A stretch of 26,899 bases of DNA from a virus: positions 1 to 26,899 of IMG/VR virus record IMGVR_UViG_3300034117_000688. One strand, given 5' to 3'. Positions 9,001-17,747 of the stretch are shown piece by piece. The notes beneath the pieces were generated by a model. It was not told the origin of the DNA. It ran no database searches and saw only the letters and a list, made by a program, of their open reading frames with translations. The position numbers and the translations under genes were made by a program. Position 1 is the first letter of the stretch. Each line of letters starts with the position of its first letter.

Positions 9001-11303
9001 ATTTCAGGAGTACCATCTCCACCCGAATCTTCGGTTAATAAATAACCAATTGGGTAGGATGTTTGTGTTAAATCTAAATACTTTGCTTGATATTCTTGTA
9101 AAACACTTACTTTATAATAAAAGTTTTTTAATCTTTCAGCCGCTGAACCAAAATGCACAAATTGGTCAAATGTATATGAAGACCCACTTGCATATTGAAT
9201 ATTTAATTTTTCAGTATCAATATTATTTTGAGCGGATATTTTATTTAATATATCATTTGAAGTAGTAGAACCGCTTGCAATTAAATCATCAAATATTTTA
9301 AAAGCAGTACCGTTATCAGGTTCTAATAAAAAGTTAGGTCCTTTTAGTGGGGCACAATAACTTGTATCAACTCCACTTATTGTTACCGTTTCAATTATTG
9401 GGTCTGATTGAACTTTTGATATCCAAACTTGTTGGTTTGGTTGTATTGCAGTATCTAACGGTTCATATAATTTTAATATAAGCGATTCATCATCACCAAT
9501 CCAAGTTGTAATTACTTTATTATCACCATCACCAATATGTAATAAGTGAGTTAAGTATTTAGAAGTTTCATCTGCAAAAATAGATTTGTCAAATTGTGCA
9601 ATAAATCCTTCAGCAATTCTACCAATTGCAACATCTCTTGGAATTGTTAAATCTCCTTTATCAAAAAGAATTGTAATTATTTCAGTTTTACCAACTACGA
9701 CTTGTCTTCCACTTGTATTGTATGGTATTAATATTAATTGTAAACTAATTTTATCCTGGTCCTCTGAAACGTTGGTACCTGAATTTACTAATAATTGCTT
9801 AAAATTAAATGTATGTGTGCCATTACTAGGTAATTGTGTAAAATTTGAATTTGTACTTCCGGCATACATTCTAACATAATCAGTATCAACCGAATCAAAG
9901 TATATATTAAAATTTACATCCGTACCAATGTAATCAGGACCTCTTAGAACCGATGGGTATTGTATATTTCTAATATCCGGAACACCAACCCACATATCAT
10001 CCATTGCAACTAATGCCGTTTCTATAAACTCACCATCTCCACTATTATTACTTGGTACTATTTTTATAGAATATTTACCAATTACATCAAACGTTTTAGA
10101 TGGTATTAAAATTATAGAACTATCACCACTTACATCAAATGCATATTTCTTATCCTTTACATACACCGATACTCTATTAGTACCTCCAAATAAATTTAAT
10201 CCAATTGGAACATCTGCGTTTGAATTTATGTTATACTCAGTAAATTCTTTTGATGCTAATCTGTCTAAATTAAGAAATGCTACGGATGGTATTGTTGCTT
10301 GTACTATTGTGAAATTTTCAGTAGTAATACTAATATTTAAATCCCTTTCGGCTTTTATTTTAGTAGATATACTTTCCAATCCACTAGTAGCTTCTAACGT
10401 TTTTGTTACCAACCCCTCACCACTTACTACTATTTTAGTAATCCTGTATAAATTTATATCAGATGTTTGTATCGAATAAACTAAATCCGATGTTGGTACA
10501 TCTTCAAAATTTGTTACTCCTGCATTTAAATTAAATTTTTCATTAGTTATACCAGTACCATCCTTCACCACTAATACGGATGAATTTGGGCCCTCAACAG
10601 CCATGTTTAATTTTATCTTTTCAACTAAAGGGTCAGTTGGATTTCTATCAGCAATGATATTTTGAGTTAATGTAAAATTTATTTTTTTATCTTGCTTATC
10701 AATTTCATAACTATAATCAGTTTGAAGTACCTCATTTATAAATTTTCTTATTCTAAATGTGTATGCCGGTACAGACGAGTAAACCGCTTGATAATTTTCA
10801 GGAATTCTATATAAACTGTTATCTTCATACGTTTGATTGGGTAATCCTCTTGTATCGTATCCAACCAAACTATCATATGGATTTATATTTAAATTAACAT
10901 ATGGTATATAGTAATTTGGATTTTGTACAACATCTATTATATATTCTTCGTTACACGCGTATCCTTCCTTTTGTACCGTAATTTTTTTACTACCTTCGTC
11001 CAACAATTGCGATACCATAATAGGTAACCCATAATTTGTTGTTTGGTATGTAGGTCTACCATTTATATAAATACTTGCCGCGGCATTTGCCTCTATATAA
11101 AATATATTTTTACTATCACTTTGAGCCGTATTTGGAGTATCTATGATAGGTATAAAGCCTCCTCCTCCGCCGCCACCATAGGAGATGCCAGCACCTGAAC
11201 CCCCACCTATACCAATACCCAATTCATTATCAAGATTGTATAATTGTTGTGATTCGTTTACCCCAAATCCATTATCAAATGCGTTTTCTTCTACTGCTCT
11301 CAT
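6081..11303 (-). CDS. Giant tail/baseplate protein (1740 aa) with LamG-like domain
   Basis: This is the largest gene of the window. The N-terminus is Gly-rich with a run of seven glycines near residue 45. Residues 70-650 look like serial beta-domains (short Ig-like or PEGA-like repeats, e.g. ASIYINGRPTYQ). Around 910-1010 comes a conserved helical region, including MGWEEKRAFNSQLLWEYMFG and LPYLLKHKGTSRALKAV, reminiscent of P2 gpI/T4 gp7-type tail assembly proteins. A concanavalin/LamG-like domain follows at about 1030-1230 (FPNCIEFRIRPSASISNPAT to GELDEFRLWSVPL). The C-terminal 500 residues have no clear homology. It closes the gp25-gp6 wedge unit, so a peripheral baseplate protein (T4 gp7 or gp10 position) that also binds glycans is plausible. 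The family call is moderate; the virion role is likely. Confidence 0.78.
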   Translation of the reverse strand: MRAVEENAFDNGFGVNESQQLYNLDNELGIGIGGGSGAGISYGGGGGGGFIPIIDTPNTAQSDSKNIFYIEANAAASIYINGRPTYQTTNYGLPIMVSQLLDEGSKKITVQKEGYACNEEYIIDVVQNPNYYIPYVNLNINPYDSLVGYDTRGLPNQTYEDNSLYRIPENYQAVYSSVPAYTFRIRKFINEVLQTDYSYEIDKQDKKINFTLTQNIIADRNPTDPLVEKIKLNMAVEGPNSSVLVVKDGTGITNEKFNLNAGVTNFEDVPTSDLVYSIQTSDINLYRITKIVVSGEGLVTKTLEATSGLESISTKIKAERDLNISITTENFTIVQATIPSVAFLNLDRLASKEFTEYNINSNADVPIGLNLFGGTNRVSVYVKDKKYAFDVSGDSSIILIPSKTFDVIGKYSIKIVPSNNSGDGEFIETALVAMDDMWVGVPDIRNIQYPSVLRGPDYIGTDVNFNIYFDSVDTDYVRMYAGSTNSNFTQLPSNGTHTFNFKQLLVNSGTNVSEDQDKISLQLILIPYNTSGRQVVVGKTEIITILFDKGDLTIPRDVAIGRIAEGFIAQFDKSIFADETSKYLTHLLHIGDGDNKVITTWIGDDESLILKLYEPLDTAIQPNQQVWISKVQSDPIIETVTISGVDTSYCAPLKGPNFLLEPDNGTAFKIFDDLIASGSTTSNDILNKISAQNNIDTEKLNIQYASGSSYTFDQFVHFGSAAERLKNFYYKVSVLQEYQAKYLDLTQTSYPIGYLLTEDSGGDGTPEILGNEILIGEQLDPILQLQFETPQVIPAPYALIEANLVAQKISNLIKTFDGYEIFLFKSENLLAYPKENYFNPLTSYTYRVLRPKNHPISISWYETALNDSEEFDKYNSYAMRNNLPEYITEDYDNADFILFLDMVGQHFDILWVYINGIKKAKKVEHKEELGVPDSLVSSLLNAMGWEEKRAFNSQLLWEYMFGTNQNGAPKYGRSLEDANYEVWRRILNNLPYLLKHKGTSRALKAVMACYGVPQSMLTIMEFGGPQDPVKNGTTKFTFDDRTAAIVLDENSSIQVPWHIVGSTMDFPNCIEFRIRPSASISNPATLISGSEFTLDLVQTTGSYYKLELNFGGNDSNSTYFETTTVYVTPELSGEYAYGPDLKTGSLDFPLSNEHYSNVAINRHNNPDSSSWYEIWLGTSDGQRIITSVSMSMLYNDSQWTGSTPYLVVGGNGYQGELDEFRLWSVPLQRSKFENHTLFPDAINGNDYDSSTKDLMFRLDFEYPKDRTKTENIGIKNVAISDTYAEPFASASNMYSASAYPYQYIPYDRTVTATVPSMGLNYSNKIRFEDQELIGDLSYKTRATKKAFDRAPIDSNRLGLFFSPIKELNMDILKAFGDFNIDNYIGDPSDEYTNSYKQLDTLRHYYFERLGNRDIYEYIRLIRYIDKSLFEVLSDLAPARTNISKGLLIEPHYLERSKTQWKKAEALRNDFDTSIDTNENYILEGESIPKDAHINAEEVAMLTGDISNEETTIFANDVIVIEGTNPNYDTTINTADSIIFESSAPFYDTLIECPTGANLVGEADSFTFTEIGNDKDSIANAGYGLYAIRGNGLVRDYDPLFGNNQNTGSRKSIFLVKQQYIQKINTQTEGYPTTADKQVKYEKIAVTKYKYKVAKLPFSGSIELGNDTVEVTALNGYLPSHYKFTNNLGEGMLRSFWKGSVQDSSTTPDGLDPVETFTTNPNILRVTKTGRGSGEPILIVD

Positions 11304-11323
11304 TACTTTATAAGTATTTTATA

Positions 11324-12574
11324 TTATTGAAATGCCAGTTGTTCTCTGCCCATACCACCATCTGATAAATTATCTCTATCTAATGATTGTGTATCAAATT
11401 GTCCTCCACCGCCTCCTCCTCCGCCACCTCCAGTATATGGTGGGCTATATGGTGGTTCATCAATTGGTGTAACTATTTCAATTGGTGGGGGTGGGTCCGG
11501 TACTGGCCTACTCACATCAAACGGTGGGTCTGGAATTTGTTTTTTTATTTCTTCTTCCAATTTCAATTCTTTACTTGTTAATATTGGATTTATAATTTCA
11601 GCTTTTCTAATTACAGGACTTGTTGTATCTATTATTGTGTTTGATTCTATTCTTTGTAATACCTTACCAACTACATCAATACTCGTATCAACGCCCATAT
11701 CATATGTAGTTTCAGTTTTTACATCCGGGTTAGGAAAATAAAAATCAATACACATAATTAATATCTTTTTACATATATTTTCAATTTCATTAATAGATAA
11801 TCCTACTACTGGTTTTTCAGATTTAGGTTTTCCATAATTAATATCGTTTATATCAGATATTTTGTTTTGAAATTCATAAAAACAAGCTTGTGTAAATTTT
11901 TCAAATACCTTTGTCGAAAACGTTTCAAAGTTTTTTATTTTAAATTCATATACAAGTTTATTTAGCCAGCTAGCTGTATATTTTGATTTAATAAATTCAT
12001 CAATACCGATTGGACTTATTTTTTCAACAAATGGAAATGTTAAATTTATAGTATCATCTCTAAATTCACCATTATTTACAAATACATCGTATCTTTTTTT
12101 AAGTTCTTCATTTAATTCTAATCCTTTTTTTAATGGTAATAATCTAACCTCAGTACGAGATGGTGATATTTCGGCAATCCACAATTTATCGGATGGAAAT
12201 TCACTGCCCACTCTCTTATTAAGTAAAGTTATTTGTGTTTTAAATATACCATTATCATATCCAGCTTCTCTAAGTAATCTTTCAATATCTATAAAATATT
12301 CAGTTGGGAATTTATATTTTTGAAATACAGTACCTTCTGCGATTAAAAAATAATCTTTAATATTTTGCGTTGTCAATGGAATATATCTTACCAATTCATC
12401 GTTAATCTGTGGTAGTTGGTTATCGTCCAAATCATATACAATAAATTCAATTGCATCGTTTTGACTAAATCCAAAAAAGGAATCAAGATTACCTTCTTCA
12501 AATATCTTTCTATCATTTGAAGATATTCTATATCCCTGATTGTTTAATATTTCCTTAAATGTTTTTATTGCCAT
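11324..12574 (-). CDS. Baseplate-module structural protein with Pro-rich and poly-Gly tail
   Basis: The 416-residue protein has a globular N-terminal region of about 300 residues (MAIKTFKEILNNQGYRIS at the start, LWIAEISPSRTEVRLLPL near 130-150). A helical segment follows, then a Pro-rich stretch (PVPDPPPPIEIVTPIDEPP), ten consecutive glycines, and a short polar end. The phrase on how the protein was designed to be oriented (ISPSRTEVRL) is typical of a conserved baseplate-gene neighbour in Bacteroidota T4-like phages, but I cannot give a T4 equivalent. It overlaps the upstream gene by 10 nt and precedes the giant tail gene by 20 nt, so co-translation and a partnership in the baseplate are likely. 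The Pro/Gly end is probably a flexible linker. Confidence 0.68.
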   Translation of the reverse strand: MAIKTFKEILNNQGYRISSNDRKIFEEGNLDSFFGFSQNDAIEFIVYDLDDNQLPQINDELVRYIPLTTQNIKDYFLIAEGTVFQKYKFPTEYFIDIERLLREAGYDNGIFKTQITLLNKRVGSEFPSDKLWIAEISPSRTEVRLLPLKKGLELNEELKKRYDVFVNNGEFRDDTINLTFPFVEKISPIGIDEFIKSKYTASWLNKLVYEFKIKNFETFSTKVFEKFTQACFYEFQNKISDINDINYGKPKSEKPVVGLSINEIENICKKILIMCIDFYFPNPDVKTETTYDMGVDTSIDVVGKVLQRIESNTIIDTTSPVIRKAEIINPILTSKELKLEEEIKKQIPDPPFDVSRPVPDPPPPIEIVTPIDEPPYSPPYTGGGGGGGGGGQFDTQSLDRDNLSDGGMGREQLAFQ

Positions 12575-13641
12575 GACAACTTATTTCTTTTACTCATTTG
12601 CTTATCATATACATAGTAACAATATTGTTTTCCTACACTATGAATAATTTTACCTATCCAATTATCTTTTGGCAATGTACCTACTTTATACGCCATATGC
12701 TCAGTCCAAGGTTTTACCATCTTATAAATCCACTTAGTATTTTGTGGCTTAGCTTTCATATACTTAACTACATTTCTAGCCCACATCATATATCCTAATA
12801 CCAAACGAGGGTCTTTCTCATACATCATCTCACCATAAATTTCATCGGCGTTCCAAATGTGTTGAGGTAAGAAACCTTGATTGTATAATTCGTTACAAAT
12901 GATTTTCTTCTTTTTAGTAGTTGCATTTGTAAGTTGATTATTAGCTTGCGCCAATTGAGTTGAGTTATTAACCAATTGCGTTTGAGTACTATTCAATTGA
13001 GTATTCAATTGATTAATTGTTTGGTTAAGATTTACTATTTGAGATTGTGCCGATGTTAACTGTTCACTTAATATCGAGTTTTCTTGTAATAAAGATGTAT
13101 TTCTTCCACTCAAAGAAACTCGTTGAATAGACTCCGCAGTTGCTTTTTGAATTGCGTTTTGTAAACTACCAATACTACTTTCTACTTTTAAATTTGATTG
13201 TTGAGTTTGATTTTGAGAAACTGCTAATAATAAATCCTTAGAATCTATTTGAACCAAAAGACTTTGTGTTACAATTTCCAATTCTTTAACTTTAGATGCC
13301 AAATCAAGCGTAACACTATTCAATCTCTCAACCTGTGTTGTTAAATCGCCTATTAACTCATTTGCTTCAGTATATGCCGTTAATAATATTGTTGGTGGTA
13401 ATGCCGGTGGTTCTACTGGAATTAATTCAACTATATTAGTATCAATTGATTTTATAACTTCAACTTCATTATATTTTGGTTTTGTTAATTTTCCAGAAAC
13501 AATACCATCATTTGCAACTGAACCACTAAACACATGAATACCAAATTCATTCTTAGTTTTTATTGCTAATGAACCACTTAACAAAAGTTCGGATATCATA
13601 CCCTCATTTCGTAAACCAGTTTTTATAAGTTGTTTAGCCAT
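12565..13641 (-). CDS. Coiled-coil virion protein with conserved C-terminal module
   Basis: This 358-residue protein has three parts. Residues 1-95 are a beta-rich head (LLLSGSLAIKTKNEFGIHVF). Residues 100-245 form a long Asn/Gln-rich coiled coil with heptads such as LNQTINQLNTQLNSTQTQL. The last 110 residues are a compact aromatic- and His-rich module (ICNELYNQGFLPQHIW, YGEMMYEKDPRLVLGYMMWA, PWTEHMAYKVG). I have seen this last module at the ends of other phage structural proteins, without an agreed function. The layout suits a trimeric fibre or spike with a terminal knob. It is encoded between the gp6-side genes and the giant tail gene, so it is probably a short fibre or baseplate pin. No enzymatic motif is visible. 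Confidence 0.7.
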   Translation of the reverse strand: MAKQLIKTGLRNEGMISELLLSGSLAIKTKNEFGIHVFSGSVANDGIVSGKLTKPKYNEVEVIKSIDTNIVELIPVEPPALPPTILLTAYTEANELIGDLTTQVERLNSVTLDLASKVKELEIVTQSLLVQIDSKDLLLAVSQNQTQQSNLKVESSIGSLQNAIQKATAESIQRVSLSGRNTSLLQENSILSEQLTSAQSQIVNLNQTINQLNTQLNSTQTQLVNNSTQLAQANNQLTNATTKKKKIICNELYNQGFLPQHIWNADEIYGEMMYEKDPRLVLGYMMWARNVVKYMKAKPQNTKWIYKMVKPWTEHMAYKVGTLPKDNWIGKIIHSVGKQYCYYVYDKQMSKRNKLSWQ

Positions 13642-13643
13642 TA

Positions 13644-14714
13644 TTAATCTTTTACTATACTAAATGTTATATTATCATCAAAATATTCAATACCACCGTT
13701 ATTATCTATCTTAAATTCTATTTTATAAACTCTATCTGCTTCCCAATTTGAAAAATTAACTTTTATATAATTTCCGTTAGTATCGCAACTAATTTTAGAA
13801 TAATCACTAAATGGAATTATAATATCATTTGATGCATAATCTCTTATTTGATAATAAGTTGTAGTTGGTAAATACTTTATATTAGTATATGCAAATGTAT
13901 CGGTAAATGTTTTTAGAGGATATAATTCTCTACCAAAAATTTGTATTTTAGCAATAGTTCCTGCTTTGTATTCTTTCTTCAAATTAGTTATACCAACTTT
14001 AATATCACTTGCAGTTAGAGCACTCAATGAACCGGTAGCAAATACCGAATCATCCCATCCTATTCGTATTTTTGGTTGATATATCGTATGTGTTTCTTTA
14101 CTAAAGAATTTCAACTGCCCATAATCAGCAGTGTCACTTTCTTTTTCAGTTGCATATTTTAAAATCATCCCATCATTTGGTTTAGAACCACTCATCCAAA
14201 CTCTTAACATAGATTTTACATCCATATTAATATCGGCTGTCTGATAATTAAATGTTTGTGATGTTCCATAATCCGTGTACCAAGTTCCACCATCTCCGTT
14301 ATTAACACTAGCTGTTGTATTTGTTGCAAAGTTATTTTGCAACCATTCCAATGAAGAATCACCTTCTCTATAATTCCAAGTAACACCTTGAGTTGATATA
14401 TTATCAAATCTAGTACCAGTTCCCATTTCCCAACTACCAGATAGTGGATTCGCATATATCGTATATTCTAAAGGAATTTCGTCACTTTGAGTTTCTTTTA
14501 AAATTAACTCAGCGGAGTTCATTGAAATACTATTATTAGAAATTGATGCCGATATAAATCCAACATCAAATTTAAGTAGTATATGTGATACATCTTTAAT
14601 GTTTCCATAATACACTTTACTTATTTCTAAGATTTCATCAAGCCCAGTATTTTGATTGGGTTGTTGAAGATAAAGAGTTGCATCTTTTGATGCTGTTAAA
14701 AAATAGTATGCCAT
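13644..14714 (-). CDS. Baseplate-associated beta-sandwich structural protein
   Basis: The 356-residue protein begins MAYYFLTASKDATLYLQQPN and continues with HILLKFDVGF, SAELILKETQ and TYIDYGTSQTF-like strands. This resembles DNRLRE/CBM-type beta-sandwich domains that use the pattern ATLY...N.G...LLKFD. A second beta-domain (about 225-356) follows. Its start codon overlaps the gp6 stop by one base (TAATG), and the next gene starts 2 nt after its end, so it is firmly in the wedge operon. T4 has gp7 and gp8 at this position, but I see no convincing match to either. A structural role in the baseplate is likely; the DNRLRE resemblance is weak and by eye. Confidence 0.68.
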   Translation of the reverse strand: MAYYFLTASKDATLYLQQPNQNTGLDEILEISKVYYGNIKDVSHILLKFDVGFISASISNNSISMNSAELILKETQSDEIPLEYTIYANPLSGSWEMGTGTRFDNISTQGVTWNYREGDSSLEWLQNNFATNTTASVNNGDGGTWYTDYGTSQTFNYQTADINMDVKSMLRVWMSGSKPNDGMILKYATEKESDTADYGQLKFFSKETHTIYQPKIRIGWDDSVFATGSLSALTASDIKVGITNLKKEYKAGTIAKIQIFGRELYPLKTFTDTFAYTNIKYLPTTTYYQIRDYASNDIIIPFSDYSKISCDTNGNYIKVNFSNWEADRVYKIEFKIDNNGGIEYFDDNITFSIVKD

Positions 14715-16750
14715 TATTTTGCTCTGCCTTTTATGTCCGAATCCGGATATTTAATTTCAAAAATAGATGGGTCTAAAGATGGATATACAATCTTAGCTTT
14801 AGTTGCCGCTTCTATATTATATGAATTTGGTGCGTACTTACCTCCACATTTATTCACTATTAATAAACTTGGAACAGATGAAACTCCTTCTATATTTGCT
14901 ATTAATAATTCAACTTCACTTAAATTTATTGTTTGATTGAATTGCCAATTATCAATATTAAAATAATCTTTTAATTCTGAAATACATTTTGCCAATACCT
15001 CACTCTTATTATAATTCTGATAAACTGATATTTCAAATTCAATACCTATGTTTATAATAAATCCATCATTAATGTTTATACCATCGGTTAATAATCTATA
15101 TTCATTTAAATAAGTCTTAACATTTTCTTTTATACCACGTGTAAGTGGAATTAATTTTCCAAATAAATCATATCCTAACAAATATAAATTAATTGCAAAT
15201 GGATTATTTTTTTCGTTCTCATTTGAAGTTTTTCCAAGCAAATATCTTGTAATATCTTCTTTAACCGATTGTTCAGAAGGTTCCTGACTATCTGGCATAT
15301 TAACAAATCCCATTACCAAATCGGTAAACTCTTGTAAATTATTAGGAGATGCTAAAATAGATGCTGGTGAATTATTATCTATCGTACCATCTGCTACAGC
15401 ATACGCCTTTGCAACCGCTCCAAATTTTGCTGGCATAGATAATACTCTTACTTGATAATCTTTGGCAGTTACTGCTCTATTTTGAGAACCAAAATTTGCT
15501 AATGCATTTTGTCTAATTTCTTCAACGGTCTCGCCACCTCTACCACCACCTGCAGTAACTTCATTATCAATTGCAACCGAATTTTTAGTTGCACTATATA
15601 TTGCTCTATCACCATCACTTAATGCCTGTGTATCTTCTTCGAATTCTATCTTATCAATTCTAGTTAATTGTCCAGTTGACACATTTGATTTAACACCACC
15701 ACCAACTAAATACTTAACAGTTATAGTTGTATTTGATGGAGATGTGCCATATGTTTTTGTTTTTAAGAAATTTGTTGGGTCAAACGATTCTTCTAATCTA
15801 CTTATGGAATTTGGTAAACCCAATCCAACATTCTTAAGATTTGGAATTAATTGCTCATCCGATGCCGATGAATCCCCCGCACCAAATTGTATTATAGTTC
15901 TACTTTCTTCATCTATTTTTGAAACAAATCTTTTTGGTGTTTTAATTGTTTTTAAAATATATGGTACAGTTGTTTTAAATTGATACAAGTCTTGGTCATT
16001 TACTTCCGTATTTGGTACATCTACAAAAACCATTTCTTGAGCTAAATAAGGAACTTCATACCATTTATTATTATTTGAATCTCTAACATCTAATATTTGT
16101 ATAACATCAGTATCATTTAATGTTATTTTTTCAAAAGGAGAATATGAACCAAATGTAAAAGTTGCTTCTTTTAATTCACCAGATATGACTTGAACATATT
16201 TTTTAATTAAATAAAAGCTTGGTTCACCAGTTATCGCTTCTCTCTGATATACACTAATCTCTCTATTAGCTGCTTCCGAAAAATCAATAGCGTCCGTTGT
16301 TCTAAATGATATACCATCTTTTGTTGAAATGGATTGTAATCCTTCTTTTATTCTTAAAAAATATTTTGAATCTGGTATGTTATTTAAGCCAATACCTATC
16401 GATGGTACTAATTGATAAACTGATAAGGTTGTTATTGCTGGGGAAGTTACTTTTGGTCTATATCCCAAATATTGAGATAATGCCAATACACTTTTTATGT
16501 CTTCTGCATATACCATCAATGATTCTTTTAAAGTATCATCGATGTAATACGATAATGAATCACCTATATACGATGCCATTTCTATAAACATCATACCCGG
16601 AGATGATTCATTGAAATCAGAATATGTTTTAGGAAAATAGTTTTTTGCAAATTCTACTAAATTACTTCTAAATCCAATAAAATCCTTATCAAGATATTTT
16701 ACTTCTTTTCCTTTATTTTTAAAATTCTTATTTGTTACAGTTATTCCCAT
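14714..16750 (-). CDS. 6: Baseplate wedge protein gp6 (baseplate J-like)
   Basis: The 678-residue protein has nearly the size of T4 gp6 (660). The N-terminus has the family pattern: DKDFIGFRSNLVEFAKNYFP, then FNESSPGMMFIEMASYIGDS and YYIDDTLKESL. The middle has VKYLVGGGVKSN and a GGRGGETVEEIRQNA block followed by NRAVTAKDYQVRVLSMPAKFG, characteristic of baseplate J/gp6 proteins. In T4, gp6 dimers form the continuous ring of the baseplate inner wedge and bind gp25. Here gp25 is encoded 10 nt upstream, preserving the known partner. No SD sequence precedes the ATG, only an A-rich stretch. The assignment is secure. Confidence 0.92.
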   Translation of the reverse strand: MGITVTNKNFKNKGKEVKYLDKDFIGFRSNLVEFAKNYFPKTYSDFNESSPGMMFIEMASYIGDSLSYYIDDTLKESLMVYAEDIKSVLALSQYLGYRPKVTSPAITTLSVYQLVPSIGIGLNNIPDSKYFLRIKEGLQSISTKDGISFRTTDAIDFSEAANREISVYQREAITGEPSFYLIKKYVQVISGELKEATFTFGSYSPFEKITLNDTDVIQILDVRDSNNNKWYEVPYLAQEMVFVDVPNTEVNDQDLYQFKTTVPYILKTIKTPKRFVSKIDEESRTIIQFGAGDSSASDEQLIPNLKNVGLGLPNSISRLEESFDPTNFLKTKTYGTSPSNTTITVKYLVGGGVKSNVSTGQLTRIDKIEFEEDTQALSDGDRAIYSATKNSVAIDNEVTAGGGRGGETVEEIRQNALANFGSQNRAVTAKDYQVRVLSMPAKFGAVAKAYAVADGTIDNNSPASILASPNNLQEFTDLVMGFVNMPDSQEPSEQSVKEDITRYLLGKTSNENEKNNPFAINLYLLGYDLFGKLIPLTRGIKENVKTYLNEYRLLTDGININDGFIINIGIEFEISVYQNYNKSEVLAKCISELKDYFNIDNWQFNQTINLSEVELLIANIEGVSSVPSLLIVNKCGGKYAPNSYNIEAATKAKIVYPSLDPSIFEIKYPDSDIKGRAK

Positions 16751-16760
16751 TTTTATTTTA

Positions 16761-17189
16761 TTAAGCGGCTATTGTAAAAGATACCGTGTTTAAATCAACT
16801 TGATTTAACAATCCGAATGTTACGGAAACATTTACTAAATTATTATCTCTATTGTTGCTTGTACTTTCTACATCTATTTGTTCTACTGTAACATATGGTA
16901 ACCATTGCTCTAAAGCTGCTGTTATCGCATCTTCAATTTTACCAGATAATGTATCATCATTAAAATCAAAAAGTAATTCCTGCAACCCACTACCAAATTC
17001 AGGCTGCATTACTCTTTCTCCTTTTTTAGTTAATAATAGATTTTTTACATTTGATTTAATTTGCTCATTTGTTGTAAAGGTTTGATTGAACGCAGTATTA
17101 CCGATTTGGATTGGTAATGATATACCTATCGCATAATCTTCATACTTTTTAGTATCTTGTACTAATTTTTGTCCTAATACAATTGCCAT
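16761..17189 (-). CDS. 25: Baseplate wedge protein gp25 (GPW/gp25 family)
   Basis: The 142-residue protein (T4 gp25 is 132) carries the family hallmarks: NLLLTKKGERVMQPEFGSGL followed by QELLFDFNDD, then EDAITAALEQWLPYVTVEQI and a beta-rich end. gp25 and its phage and T6SS relatives (TssE) sit at the wedge core and start sheath polymerisation. The EFGSGL element with the following phenylalanine matches the conserved EPEFG motif. Its start overlaps the stop of 17189-17689 by one base, and gp6 follows 10 nt later. Identification is secure. Confidence 0.93.
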   Translation of the reverse strand: MAIVLGQKLVQDTKKYEDYAIGISLPIQIGNTAFNQTFTTNEQIKSNVKNLLLTKKGERVMQPEFGSGLQELLFDFNDDTLSGKIEDAITAALEQWLPYVTVEQIDVESTSNNRDNNLVNVSVTFGLLNQVDLNTVSFTIAA

Positions 17190-17689
17190 TACTTCTTCTT
17201 AAATCTTTTTACAAGTTCTGAATAATCTCTATTCAATGCTTTATCTATTTCAGCTACTCCAGTGTTTACTCCCAATCCTGTTGGAGAAGGTCCTTTAGCC
17301 ATTTCACCATAACCCATTTTTTCAGCTAATGCAGTTCCACCTACAAGTGAACCCATATCTGCTTGTCCAAAATTCATTGTTCTAAATCCACCATCACCCT
17401 GTGGGATACCTCCTCTTGTTTCATTAAGAATTTGGTTAATCATTGGGTTTTTGCTGTATTGCTTTGTTGGTATTTCCTTTTGAACTACCGATTCTGTAAT
17501 AGTATCATCTCCCAATACAGCCTTAGCCATTGAGATACTCTTTGATACTGGTTTTGGTGCTACCTTTGTTTCAGATAGCATTTTTTTCATTTCAGCCTTC
17601 ACACCTTCCTTAATTAAAGCAGGTAATTGCTCTTTGAGCTCCTCTTTAATCAGAATTTGAATGGCTTCTAATAGTTTATCCATGTCCAT
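17189..17689 (-). CDS. Conserved virion-module protein of unknown role
   Basis: This 166-residue protein has an amphipathic helical N-terminus (MDMDKLLEAIQILIKEELKE) that should form a coiled coil up to about residue 45. A low-order Lys/Pro/Ser linker follows, then a conserved-looking element (KQYSKNPMINQILNETRGGI) and a Gly/Met-rich end. A second ATG two codons in is possible. It is the leading gene of the unit that contains gp25 and gp6 and lies 27 nt downstream of an ATATTTATA element. By context it is either a wedge-associated structural protein or an assembly factor. I do not recognise a characterised family. Confidence 0.68.
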   Translation of the reverse strand: MDMDKLLEAIQILIKEELKEQLPALIKEGVKAEMKKMLSETKVAPKPVSKSISMAKAVLGDDTITESVVQKEIPTKQYSKNPMINQILNETRGGIPQGDGGFRTMNFGQADMGSLVGGTALAEKMGYGEMAKGPSPTGLGVNTGVAEIDKALNRDYSELVKRFKKK

Positions 17690-17716
17690 AATATTCTATT
17701 CTTTGTTTGTTATGTT

Positions 17717-17725
17717 TATAAATAT
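17717..17725 (-). promoter_or_regulatory. ATATTTATA motif, candidate phage late promoter (copy 3)
   Basis: The minus strand reads TTTAAATATTTATAAACATA in the 58-nt gap between the GH19 gene and the gene at 17189-17689. The nonamer is 27 nt before the ATG at 17689. Confidence 0.55.
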
Positions 17726-17747
17726 TTAAATTAAGTATTTTTGAGAA

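Noticed and set aside
13644-14714. T4 gp8 as the identity of this gene
   Set aside because: Length and position fit, but I see none of the recognisable gp8 sequence; kept as an unnamed structural protein.
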